A DNA stretch of 64,000 nt, taken from Brienomyrus brachyistius. Taxonomy: Eukaryota > Chordata > Actinopteri > Osteoglossiformes > Mormyridae. The stretch covers positions 22,928 to 86,927 of the forward strand of contig NW_026042851.1 of assembly GCF_023856365.1 (NCBI RefSeq), written 5' to 3'. Under the pieces are notes generated by a model that made no database searches, was not told the DNA's origin, and saw nothing but the letters and a program-made list of their open reading frames with translations. The translations under genes were made by a program, and so were the position numbers. Positions 21,142-30,341 of this stretch are shown here, in pieces; the stretch's first letter is position 1, and the number at the start of each line of letters is the position of its first letter.

Positions 21142-24100
21142 CTACTCTGTTGCTGAGGCCTCTGATAAGGGCTTGATGGGTTTACAGTGACTTTTGTGTA
21201 TCCAGGAAGGTCGTTCTGCGATCTTTACTGCTGTTGGTGTTGTAAGGAGGACTTGATAAGGACCGTCCCACCGAGGTGTGCTCCAATCTTTCCGCAACAG
21301 GACCTTGACCAGGACCCAATCTCCCGGCTGCAAGTTATCCTGTTGAGTAGAAACAGAATTTACCGGCAGACTACTGGGGCTATGTTTTTGTTGTGATGTT
21401 AGTAGTTTACGCATCCAATCGGCCAGCGTATTTTCTCGGTCTGCTTTTTCTATGTCATTCATTTCAGTTGCTAGGGGAAATGGTCTACCATACACTATTT
21501 CAAAAGGTGTTAATCCTGCAGGAGTGGGAGTTATTCTCATCCATAATTTTACTAGAGACAAACATTCTGGCCACGGCCTTTTTGTCTCTTCCACTGTCTT
21601 TCTTAGCCTTGTTTTAATAGTGCCGTTGGTCCTTTCCACTAAGCCTGCGCTCTGAGGGTGATACGCACAATGATTCTTAAGCGTAAAACCTAATGCTTGT
21701 GAGCAAAGGGACATAGTCTGATTTACAAAATGAGTCCCATTGTCTGATCTTATAATATGAGGTATGCCATAGGTAGGGAAATAATGGCTTACCAAACATT
21801 TTGCAACGGTCATTGCATCACAATGCTTTACAGGGTATATTTCTACCCACTTAGAAAAGGTGTCTATAATAACTAGACAGTATTTCTTTCCTTGTGACCA
21901 AGATAATTCAATAAAATCCATATGTACAACTTGAAACGGATACTCAGCTGTGGGGAACTGGCCACGTTTTGGTCTGATGTTTCCTTGTGCATTGTGTTTA
22001 CAACAAATTAAGCATGTCCTACAAAATTGTTTTGCATAATCAGAAAAATTTATAGCATAGAAATATTGTTGTATGATATGTACCATCCCTCCTGTTGAGA
22101 CATGAGTATTTCCATGGCTCACCAAAGCAGCTGTTTTGTATAAATTTTTTGGTAGGATGGGCTTGTCATTCATATAGTAAACTTTCTCTCGTTGTATTGC
22201 TCCTCTTTTGATCCAACTTTGTACTTCTATTTTAGGAGCATGAATCTGTGCATCACATAGCACATCGCTATCTATAAAAAGAATGTCTGCCACTGATAAG
22301 GTAGGTTGTTTCAGTGCCGCTTCTTTGGCGGTTTTATCTGCAAAACTATTTCCTGCGGTTTCTGCAGAGTCATCAGTCTGGTGTGCTTTGCATTTGCACA
22401 GTGCAAAGTGAGTCGGTAAATGCACAACGTCTAATAATCTAAGTAGCAAATTTGTATGAGTAAGAGATGTGCCCTGTGATGTTCTAAAACCTCTATTTTT
22501 CCAGACTCTTGCATGGTGATGGACAGCTGCAAACACATATTGACTATCAGTGTAGATAGTAAGTGACTTGTTCTTGAACAGTTCACATGCCCTGATCACA
22601 GCATAGAGTTCAGCCGCTTGTGCTGAACAAGTAGAAGGGAGTGCATTGGCTTCTAACACTTCAGTAGATGTAACTACAGCATACCCAACTTTATTTTTTC
22701 CCATATCATTTTTTGATGCTGAGCCATCTACATAAACAACTTCTGATCCTGGTATAAAAGTTTGCAGAATATCTGCTCTTGGTTTTGTTTGTTCTTCTAT
22801 TGTTGCTTTGCAAGAATGTGGCTCCCCATCCTCTGCGGTGGGGAGGAGCGTGCTAGGGTTCAATAGGCCACACCGCTGAAGTTCAATGTTAGGTTGTGAG
22901 AGCAAAAGTGACACTAAGGTAAGATGTCTTGTATGTGTTAAGAATGGAAGCGGTGTCTGCAACAAGATTAGAGACACAGAATGAGGAACTTTAAGTATGA
23001 GGGGGTGACAAAGTACCAATTCTGCTGATACCTTTACTGCTTCTGCAGCAGCTGCACATGCCTGTAAACACTGTGGAAAGCCAGCTGCTACTGCATCTAA
23101 TCGTTTTGAATAGAATGCTAACGGTCTCTCTTTTGCTCCGAATGGCTGTGTTAATACTGCTTTCATATAACCTTGATTAGCATCTACACATAGGGTGAAT
23201 GGTTGTTGATAATCTGGTAGAGCAAGGGTCACATTGGTTTGCAACATTCTTTTTAAATTTGTAAAAGCATTTTCTCCGTCCTCAGTCCATTGTATTTTGT
23301 CCTTTAGAGTCATCTCCTTCCCGTATATTAAATTTTGCAAAGGTTGAACTAGAAAAGCATAATCTGGTAACCATTCTCTACAATAATTGCAGAGCCCTAA
23401 AAAGGACATCATCTGTTGTTTAGTCTGTGGTTTAGGTGCTTCCTGTATAGCTTGTTTCCTTATCTCTAGCAGCGAGCGACCTTTTTGTGAAAGGTTATGC
23501 CCTAAATAGACAACTGTCTTTTTGCAATACTGCAACTTCTGTTTAGAAGCTTTATGTCCAGTATTGTATAAATGCTGAAGCACAGTTAGGGTAGTTTCTT
23601 TGCAATGTTGTTCTGAATCTGCTGCTATTAAGATATCATCCACGTATAGTAATACCTGACTATGTGATGGTATTTCACAGGTACTCATAGAGTATCTAAG
23701 GGCCATGGTATATACATGTGGACTTTCAGAAAATCCCTGAGGGAGTCTAGTATATGTATATTTTTTCCCTTTATAGGTAAATCCAAATAAATGTTGAGAA
23801 TCAGGGTGCAATGGTACTGAGAAAAATGCATTACTAAGATCCACTACTGAGAAGTAGCTTTTATCAGGAGTCAATGAGTTGAGCAATAAGTGTTGGTTAG
23901 GCACGTCTGGTGCTGCATGTTGCACTATGTTATTAACCGGTCTTAAATCCTGCACCATGCGCCATTTCCCTGTATGTCCCTTCTGGACTGGAAAGATAGG
24001 AGTGTTGCAAGTGGCTTCAGGAGCCTCTCGCAATATTCCTGATGCTAACATGTCTTGCACTACAGGGGCTATACCTTTTTCTGCTTCAGGTTTTAATGGG

Positions 24101-24258
24101 TATTGCCTAACTACCGGACGGTGTTCTGATTTCACAATTACTTTGTAAGGTGGAAACCCCTTTACCAGCCCTACATCAGTGGGGGAGGACGACCACAACC
24201 CTTCTGGGAGGCGATCTAGATCTGGACATGATCCCTCCTCCAGGGTTGAAAAAATTTG
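21142..24258 (-). CDS. pol: ERV pol: RT, RNase H, integrase
   Basis: This is a long intact frame, 1018 codons from the Met at 24198 and open back to the stop at 24259-24261. RT has the catalytic Asp in FSVVDLSNAFF (about residue 120) and YVDD (185-188). RNase H has D491, E530, D551 and D621 in YVDGSAS, AELY, YTDSQ and FADKTA. Integrase has an HHCC zinc site (H695, H699, C726 and C729 or nearby) and a D761, D819, E855 core with the usual 35-residue spacing. Its C-terminal domain is MLV-like and contains WDGPYQV. All key residues are present. In gammaretroviruses pro and pol are continuous; here a TGA precedes this frame. Confidence 0.95.
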   Translation of the reverse strand, partial: QIFSTLEEGSCPDLDRLPEGLWSSSPTDVGLVKGFPPYKVIVKSEHRPVVRQYPLKPEAEKGIAPVVQDMLASGILREAPEATCNTPIFPVQKGHTGKWRMVQDLRPVNNIVQHAAPDVPNQHLLLNSLTPDKSYFSVVDLSNAFFSVPLHPDSQHLFGFTYKGKKYTYTRLPQGFSESPHVYTMALRYSMSTCEIPSHSQVLLYVDDILIAADSEQHCKETTLTVLQHLYNTGHKASKQKLQYCKKTVVYLGHNLSQKGRSLLEIRKQAIQEAPKPQTKQQMMSFLGLCNYCREWLPDYAFLVQPLQNLIYGKEMTLKDKIQWTEDGENAFTNLKRMLQTNVTLALPDYQQPFTLCVDANQGYMKAVLTQPFGAKERPLAFYSKRLDAVAAGFPQCLQACAAAAEAVKVSAELVLCHPLILKVPHSVSLILLQTPLPFLTHTRHLTLVSLLLSQPNIELQRCGLLNPSTLLPTAEDGEPHSCKATIEEQTKPRADILQTFIPGSEVVYVDGSASKNDMGKNKVGYAVVTSTEVLEANALPSTCSAQAAELYAVIRACELFKNKSLTIYTDSQYVFAAVHHHARVWKNRGFRTSQGTSLTHTNLLLRLLDVVHLPTHFALCKCKAHQTDDSAETAGNSFADKTAKEAALKQPTLSVADILFIDSDVLCDAQIHAPKIEVQSWIKRGAIQREKVYYMNDKPILPKNLYKTAALVSHGNTHVSTGGMVHIIQQYFYAINFSDYAKQFCRTCLICCKHNAQGNIRPKRGQFPTAEYPFQVVHMDFIELSWSQGKKYCLVIIDTFSKWVEIYPVKHCDAMTVAKCLVSHYFPTYGIPHIIRSDNGTHFVNQTMSLCSQALGFTLKNHCAYHPQSAGLVERTNGTIKTRLRKTVEETKRPWPECLSLVKLWMRITPTPAGLTPFEIVYGRPFPLATEMNDIEKADRENTLADWMRKLLTSQQKHSPSSLPVNSVSTQQDNLQPGDWVLVKVLLRKDWSTPRWDGPYQVLLTTPTAVKIAERPSWIHKSHCKPIKPLSEASATE

Positions 24259-25269
24259 TCAGGTTGGGTCCTTTAAGTGTGTGGTGGGAGTGGTTTGAAC
24301 TCTCCATCCCAAAGGAAACCGCCACACATTGTGTTTCTCATCATAGCTCCAACAGGAGCCAGATACGGGTTGGTAGTCATTGTAACTGTGCATAGAATCT
24401 CGTAAGAACATCTCTACATCTCTCCACTGCATCTGGGGTGGTTTTGAAAGAGATACGTGTGGTGTTCTCTCTCTAAATACAGCCTGTTGCTTGTTAGATA
24501 AAATGACTGAGGCTGCTGAAAACCCAGTGGTGGGGTTAACATACATATGTTGTAAGGTAATACAAGTGTCTTGGAGGGCATGAAACGTTTTGTCATAGAC
24601 ATAATCTGGTCCAAGGGTGTCTTTGTACCACATAGTGACGTGTAAGGCATCGTCAGGCATGAACTGGGCCTGTCTAGGGGACTGCTTTTCTCTAGTTTTC
24701 CGCAATAATTCTCGTGTCTGTGCAGTTCCCCCTAGGTCCAGAGACCAGTAATATTGTGGTGTTGTGGTTCCTTGCACAACATAAGCTTCTTCATTTACGA
24801 TTGCTTTCATGCCAGTGGCTGTGGCAACCACGCTAATGCCCATTTGTACCATAAGGTCTCGGCCTAACAAGTTAACAGGACAAGAAGGGCTTATTAACAC
24901 CTGTGCTTGACATTCAAGTCCAGTTTCCTTATCTTTTACTGCAACTGGGTTTGTTAACTGATGTCTGTCTGTCTGACCTCCTGCCGTTTTTATATTTATG
25001 ACTGATGAAGAATATGTGACTCCGGGAGGACTGGAGGTTAGGACAGTCCTACATGCTCCAGTGTCACACAGACATTCATATACTTTGCCGTTTATGACTA
25101 ACTTCCGACTTGGCAAGGTTTCCCACTGCCTTTCTGCTAATAACTGACACACTGCTTGTAAATCTATTTCCTTATCTAAAAGGTCTTGTAAAGTGACCTC
25201 CGTTTCCTTTCTTAAAATCACCTCTGTTTTGCCTCGGATGGTGTCGGTAACAGGGGCCTCCGAGGGGGG
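24259..25269 (-). CDS. pro: ERV protease plus 2H-phosphoesterase-like domain
   Basis: The frame is open from the gag stop to the TGA at 24259-24261 and is the same frame as gag and pol. Numbered from the Met at 25221, the aspartic protease has CLCDTGA (active site D53-T54-G55) and ends near NLLGRDLM (118-124). About 190 further residues follow, far more than a protease needs. They include HVTM (194-197) and HVSL (255-258), two copies of the H-x-[ST]-x signature of 2H phosphoesterases at a plausible 61-residue spacing (24642-24448). The 2H assignment is my inference; the motifs are visible directly. Confidence 0.85.
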   Translation of the reverse strand, partial: PPSEAPVTDTIRGKTEVILRKETEVTLQDLLDKEIDLQAVCQLLAERQWETLPSRKLVINGKVYECLCDTGACRTVLTSSPPGVTYSSSVINIKTAGGQTDRHQLTNPVAVKDKETGLECQAQVLISPSCPVNLLGRDLMVQMGISVVATATGMKAIVNEEAYVVQGTTTPQYYWSLDLGGTAQTRELLRKTREKQSPRQAQFMPDDALHVTMWYKDTLGPDYVYDKTFHALQDTCITLQHMYVNPTTGFSAASVILSNKQQAVFRERTPHVSLSKPPQMQWRDVEMFLRDSMHSYNDYQPVSGSCWSYDEKHNVWRFPLGWRVQTTPTTHLKDPT

Positions 25270-26740
25270 TCATTGATCATTGTTTTCAATGGAGTTTGGG
25301 TTATATGGTTGTTTCCCTACTCTACAATTCCTAGCTAAGTGTCCAGGTTTCCTGCATGTCCAGCAAATGTTATCTTGCTGAGACGAATTCCTGTAATTGT
25401 TTCTGAAAACACCTCTCCCCCTTCCTCGGCCTCTTGACCTTCCTCTGAATCCTCCCCTCCCCGGAGGATTCATTTGCACTAGCGCTACTACTTCTGAGGC
25501 GCTGAATATTGTGTCTGTCTTTTCCTGTTTCTGCGCTTTCTGCGCGTGTTGAGCATATTATAGTGCTTGTTGGACTGAACCAGTATTCTGATGTACCCAA
25601 TGTTTGTCAAGATATTTTCGCAATTCGGGCTTTAGGCCTGCGACAAAAGCTCGTTTTAGCTGTTGTTGGTACACTCCTACTGCCTCTTCATCAAATGGGA
25701 TCCCTGAGTTTCCTCTAAATACAACTCTCATTCTATCCATAAAATCCTCAGGTTCCTCTCCATCTTTTTGTTTACATTGCGCTATTCGTCCATAGTCTGC
25801 GCGTCTTACGAAGGCTGTCTCTACCCTGTTTCGCAAGTCTCGTAATGCTTGTATGAGTTCCTGCGAGTCATGTGCTAAGACTTCATCATTATTACCATGT
25901 CCTGTGAAGTCTCCCGCTACACGTCCCCATTTATGGGTAAACAACTGTCTGAGACATCTATACATTTCCCTGCCGTTCAAATGAAAACTACTTTGTAATT
26001 CTAGGATGGCAGTCCAAAACTCGGGTACCCCTTCTTCAACCGGGGGTATTCCTTTTAAAGCCGCTGTTCTATCCTCAGCGGTCCAGGGTCTATATACTAA
26101 CATAGTTTCGGGTCCTGCATTATTTGGGCCTCGATTTGGATTTGCCACTTCTACGAGTGGACACACCAAATCATTCTCCCAGTCTTCCTGTTCTGTGTCA
26201 TTTTTTGGATGCCAGCGTACTTTACTTGTCTCCAGATCCTTTAACGGATACAGAGAAGGGTTAGACCCTCGGGTCATCATTCGAGATGATTCCCCTCCTC
26301 CTATTTGTCGTCTATTTACAGCTGGAACTGGTGCAGGCGCAATCATTGGAATTTGTGGGGGCAGTAAGGGAACTGGAGCGGCAGAAGATTTTGTTGCCGT
26401 CTCCTCATCTAGTGTAATTAAAGTCGCCTGTAATTTTTTCTCCTTATTTCCCTTTTTTTGCTGTCTTTTATTATCTCTTAATTTACTCTGTTCTAACCAT
26501 GCATCAGAAAAAACATATTCTTTTTTTCTGTCTTTACCTTCTTTCTTATTGGTAGTCTGTAACATCTCCAGTTTTAAGTTTCCCTGTAATTTTAATATAT
26601 CTGGAGTGTGGAGTTTTCCTTCAAACCCATGTTTTTTTCCTCCATCTCTGACTACTTATTTGTCCTGATCCTGGCTTATATCCTTCCATAAACTTCTCAT
26701 CTCCCTCTAGTTCCATTTGTTTACTTTGATTCTTCCCCAT
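25270..26740 (-). pseudogene. gag: ERV gag, two breaks
   Basis: The first ATG of the leader (26740-26738) is followed by a Gly codon, fitting N-myristoylated matrix. The frame is lost at a homopolymer of seven A on the minus strand (26632-26638). The main frame runs 26565-25558 (basic segment, proline-rich segment, capsid) to an in-frame TAA at 25558-25560. It then continues in the same frame through an Arg/Gly-rich nucleocapsid with one zinc knuckle (Cys-Trp-Thr-Cys to His to Cys, near 25365) and ends at TGA 25270-25272. A homopolymer error in the assembly could account for the first break, but not for the TAA. Confidence 0.85.
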
Positions 26741-27046
26741 TGTTACCTTTTAATGGATACACTACAAAAAATAAAAAATCCTAAAAGCAAGTCTCTGGCA
26801 TGAGACCTCAGGAGGACACTAACACGGCCTTCTACTGCTCCCTATTAGAGCAGCGGTGTTAGTTTTCAGGGATGAAACCCGTCCTTGATCCTTCAGTCAC
26901 TAGTATGTTGTTGCTTTTAGGGTGGATCGTGTAGGTTAATCTAAAACCTATAAAAACACATCCACATACAACACTGTATATATTTCCAACAACGCCTACT
27001 TTCTCTCCCGGTTAATTTCGGCTAACCTCAACCACATGCATGTCTT

Positions 27047-27116
27047 GGCCACCTACTTATTTAGGTGCCGTATCTCTCACTTGGCCACCTACTCACTTAG
27101 GTGCCATATCTCTCAC
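27047..27116 (-). repeat. Twin short repeats in ERV leader
   Basis: Two adjacent ~35-bp units each contain ACCTA...TAGGT, so each can form a small hairpin. They lie in the untranslated leader, where retroviral packaging signals usually sit. The functional link is inference. Confidence 0.5.
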
Positions 27117-27306
27117 CTGTATAGTGTGCTCTCTGATCCGTCACCGAGGTCCTTCAGACATCACCAGACGTCGAGCGCAGTTCTAACCACCGGCCTGATG
27201 ACGAATTCACATCACAGGTCTTTCTTGCACCCGACTTCGAGTGGCTGTCGACAGACTTCGGTGTCGCTTCTCTCGGCGTACTGGAGACGTCTTCGGGGTT
27301 CCTCGG

Positions 27307-27324
27307 ATCCGGCTCGAAGGACCA
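27307..27324 (-). promoter_or_regulatory. ERV primer-binding site, tRNA-Tyr type
   Basis: The plus strand reads ATCCGGCTCGAAGGACCA, which fits the 3' end of tRNA-Tyr including CCA at all but about one or two positions. It lies seven bases inside the 5' LTR. This tRNA choice is unusual among retroviruses. Confidence 0.8.
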
Positions 27325-27331
27325 AATTCTA

Positions 27332-27670
27332 TGTTGGGGAAAGCGCCCGGCGTTTCCACCCCAACTCCACATTTATGAGACACACACAGGTTACAGTTTT
27401 ACTTGCAAGGGTACCCACACTCTCTGCAATGCAAACTACAGCAGAATGTGTTACAAAGGGTGGTTCCCCTTGTCTTCTTTATTTATAGTCAATGGGGGGC
27501 GCAAGAGAGGGAAGTGAGATTCTTATCTAAGTAGGCAGCTGTTAACCACCTACTTAGAGTACAATAGCTAAGAGTATGTGGCTAGAAGATAAGAAATAAC
27601 GTATACATATATATTTACACTCATTGCTGATCATACAGAAATGATTAACAACTGTTTCTTCAACCTAACA
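27332..27670 (-). repeat. ERV 5' LTR
   Basis: This is identical by eye over 339 bp to 20017-20355. Its minus-strand promoter points away from the I-domain exons and towards the V exon, antisense to NITR. Confidence 0.95.
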
Positions 27671-27699
27671 GTCCCAAACACTTTTCCTGCATCAAAAGT

Positions 27700-28059
27700 C
27701 AAACTAGTCCCTATTCCTGCCATGAAAGGTTCACATAATGTCACCGATACCTGAACCAACCATGTTTATCAGAGGATGCCAACCCTTTGGCTGCAGCTTT
27801 CTCTGCACACGCTGAGAGAGTCTTCAGTGTAGCAGGAAAAGATTTCAGGCCAGAAGATTGCAAATTAAATCATGAAACCTTTGAAGATATTATGCTGAAT
27901 AAATGTAATAATAATGAAAAATTAGCAATGTGTATTGGAATAAAGCATAATTGTATTTGCCATGACGTTTTGCTTTTCGCTGTAGTGCTATGGTTGAACG
28001 GAAAAACTTACTTTTGTGTGCATAAGAAAATAAATAGGAGGAACTACGAAACCAAGTAA
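27700..28059 (+). pseudogene. hAT transposase C-terminal fragment
   Basis: The plus strand reads FSAHAERVFSVAGKDFRPED, matching the C-terminal dimerisation region of hAT transposases. The frame runs to a stop at 28057-28059 with an unrelated tail. No catalytic part is present on this side. The ERV may have split a hAT remnant, since 19520 has a hAT-like terminus, but this is not proven. Confidence 0.65.
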
Positions 28060-28635
28060 TTCCTTTTACTATGTATACTTTTTCTTTAATGTTAAAAGAT
28101 AGACAAACTAGTAATGGGCAAACAGCTCTTCGGCTCTTGAATTAAATTATGCAGGTACTACAGCAAAATGCTCAAAAATACCAAAACACATCAAGAGCTA
28201 AATATGCAAAAACAATAAATACCTTCCTGTGGAAAAGGGGCAACATAAACCAAATGTAAAGTCACGAAAATCATGAAAATATAAAGTACACTTTACACAC
28301 TTCGTTTCTTTGAATTGAAATTAATTATATTCATCTACCTTCATACATTAATACAAGACATTATATGATTATAATGTTTGTTATTATCATATAATTTTTA
28401 TTTAGGTATTATGTAGGTGCAGTTAATGTATAGTGTTACCTGATATATACTAATAAGCAGTAATACAATAAAAAGAGAGAAGAATGTCAGCTGTTCTCCA
28501 AGAAGTTACTGATTTCTTGGATGGCTAGAAGAACATCGATTCAGTTCCCAAAAATCTGTAAGAACAATTTTTGAGGATCTGTATTTTCCATTGTTATTCT
28601 CAAAGGGCTGTCATCATGACTATTTTGCTTTTCAG
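28060..28635. other. Intron remainder, hAT-like end at 28110
   Basis: AT-rich intronic sequence. TAGTAATGGGCAAACAGCTC at about 28110 resembles a hAT terminus. The intron ends with a pyrimidine-rich tract and CAG at 28633-28635. Confidence 0.45.
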
Positions 28636-28986
28636 GTAAAGACTCCAACAGCAGGACTGTGGTACAGCAGCCTGTGTCTGACACATTGCAGCCAGGAGAC
28701 TCTGTGAGCCTGCAGTGTACGATAGAGACTGGGAGCTGTGCAGGAGAACACAGTGTTTACTGGTTCAGACATGGATCAGGAGAATCCCTTCCTGGAGTCA
28801 TTTACAGCCCTGGAAACAGCAGTGATGAGTGTGAGAAGAGCCCTGAGGCTGGATCTCCTACACGGAGCTGCGTCTACAGCCTCCCCAAGGGGAACCTCAG
28901 CCTCTCCGATGCTGGGACTTACTACTGCGCTGTGGCCATGTGTGGGGAGATGCTGTTTGGGAACGGCACATAGCTGGATATAGATG
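28636..28986 (+). CDS. nitr: NITR gene, exon 3 (I domain, premature stop)
   Basis: This exon encodes the intermediate (I) Ig domain of NITRs, with SVSLQC, VYWFRHGS, the extra cysteine pair typical of NITR I domains, SDAGTYYCAV and a second J-like end FGNGT. An in-frame TAG at 28971-28973 stops translation five codons before the phase-1 donor at 28987. A 57-bp tandem duplication follows, and its second copy reads CAG at the same place, so the stop is probably a recent C-to-T change. A product ending here would lack the membrane anchor and ITIM. Confidence 0.88.
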
Positions 28987-29054
28987 GTAACACCCAGTGT
29001 GGGGAGATGCTGTTTGGGAACGGCACACAGCTGGATATAGATGGTAGCACCCAG
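28941..29054 (+). repeat. 57-bp tandem duplication at NITR J-like end
   Basis: Bases 28941-28997 and 28998-29054 are near-identical copies covering the FGNGT motif, the exon end and the splice donor. They differ at the TAG/CAG codon and within the intronic GTAACA/GTAGCA. The result is two usable donors (28987 and about 29044). Confidence 0.9.
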
Positions 29055-29176
29055 TGTGGAGAGTATATCTGCTTCAAAGTTTTATTTAGCTTATTCTGCT
29101 ATTAAGACATTTATTTCTTTTTTTAATGTAATGAATTTTCTAATTTAAGTGCTTAAATTAAATTACACAGATGTTA

Positions 29177-29368
29177 ATTTAATAATTATCCATCCATCCA
29201 TCCATTTTCCAAACCGCTTATCCTATTGGGTCGCGGGGGGTCCGGAGCCTAATTTAATAATTATTTCAAATATTAATATCCATCCATCCATCCATTTTCC
29301 AAACCGCTTATCCTATTGGGTCGCGGGGGGTCCGGAGCCTAATTTAATAATTATTTCAAATATTAATA
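29177..29368 (-). repeat. Truncated SINE copied in tandem
   Basis: A 70-bp 3' end of the ATGG-tailed SINE is flanked by a 14-bp direct repeat AATTTAATAATTAT (target duplication). The SINE plus flank is then repeated once more with a unit of about 100 bp, apparently identical. The SINE inserted first, and a tandem duplication followed. Confidence 0.8.
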
Positions 29369-29531
29369 TAAATTGTTAAAATGCAAAATACTAGAAGTTC
29401 ATGTTAAAAATGGACTATTTACAAAACAACTGCTGTAATGTGTTATCGATTTGATCTTTAACTAATGTAATGTAAGCAAATGGGAAATGTGTCTCTATAT
29501 CATTATGCTGAAATCTATCTCTTTGTTACAG

Positions 29532-29651
29532 GCTTTCAGAAGCTGCTGGATCCTCTTCACTCTGGCTTGCTGATAGTTTTATCTTGCAGCATTATTCTGA
29601 ACGTTGCTCTCATTTGTATAAGATGTAAACTGACCTGTACACACTGTGCAG
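29532..29651 (+). CDS. nitr: NITR gene, exon 4 (transmembrane)
   Basis: After a TTACAG acceptor, the exon encodes a short stalk and a hydrophobic span, GLLIVLSCSIILNVALICI. A cysteine-rich juxtamembrane RCKLTCTHC follows, before a GTACGC donor. No charged residue lies in the membrane span, which fits an inhibitory rather than an adaptor-coupled activating receptor. Confidence 0.82.
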
Positions 29652-30138
29652 GTACGCTGCCCGGCTTTATGCACTCAGAAGGACAAAATGTAGATTTTAA
29701 CAAATTATAGAAATATAAAATTGTTTTATGATAGATAACATTTTCATATTAAAACCACTCTTGCAGGTAATACAGTTTTAAAATCCATTATTAAATCTCA
29801 CCTTATTTATATAAACCTTTTTGTACTGTAAGATTTACATTTTTGTATTATATCTTTCATATTTTGCAAAATCTATTGAAATATACATGTTGCAATAAGT
29901 TGCATATCAATAACTTTTATTACCAAGATCTCCTTTATAGCAATTTTATTATATATGATATATGAGAACAAATGACACGTATCCAAACATGCACACTTAA
30001 ATTGACAGAAGTCATTTTTACTTTCATTTTTGAGACAAAAAGGATGTTGATTGCTTGAAAATTCGGAATGTTATCTGACCACGGTATGATACCGTGCGAA
30101 ATTAAATAATATATTGATGTGTTATATATTTTAAACAG

Positions 30139-30185
30139 ATGAAAAGAACAGTGATATATCAAAAGTGGAATGGTCACGCAAGCAA
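30139..30185 (+). CDS. nitr: NITR gene, exon 5 (cytoplasmic linker)
   Basis: This small 47-base exon between AAACAG and GTATGT encodes a hydrophilic linker (EKNSDISKVEWSRKQ). Its phases fit exons 4 and 6. Confidence 0.72.
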
Positions 30186-30341
30186 GTATGTAATAAATAT
30201 TTCAAATTACAAATCGTCAGTAAAACAAATGAACCTCAGACTGATTTCCATCCTGGGATCAGCATTTTAAGTGCTATTTGTGAAAATAGGTAATAGCAAA
30301 CCGATTTGATCCATCCAATTCTGCCATCTTTGTCTCCACAG

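Larger units (their letters stand above)
20017..27670 (-). mobile_element. Endogenous retrovirus, 7.65 kb, env-deleted
   Basis: This is a provirus in the NITR V-I intron, antisense to the receptor. Two 339-bp LTRs (20017-20355, 27332-27670) read as identical, and 5-bp duplications GTCCC flank it (20012-20016 and 27671-27675). The order from the 5' LTR is primer site, leader, gag, protease with an extra domain, RT-RNase H-integrase, an env remnant, polypurine tract and 3' LTR. The MLV-like integrase end, the single-frame gag-pro-pol with stops between and the one zinc knuckle indicate a class I (gamma/epsilon-like) lineage. Breaks: a frame change in early gag, an in-frame TAA in gag, and loss of most of env. 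Confidence 0.95.

Noticed and set aside
26006..26668. 220-codon plus-strand frame within the provirus
   Set aside because: It is antisense to gag with no domain; a shadow frame.
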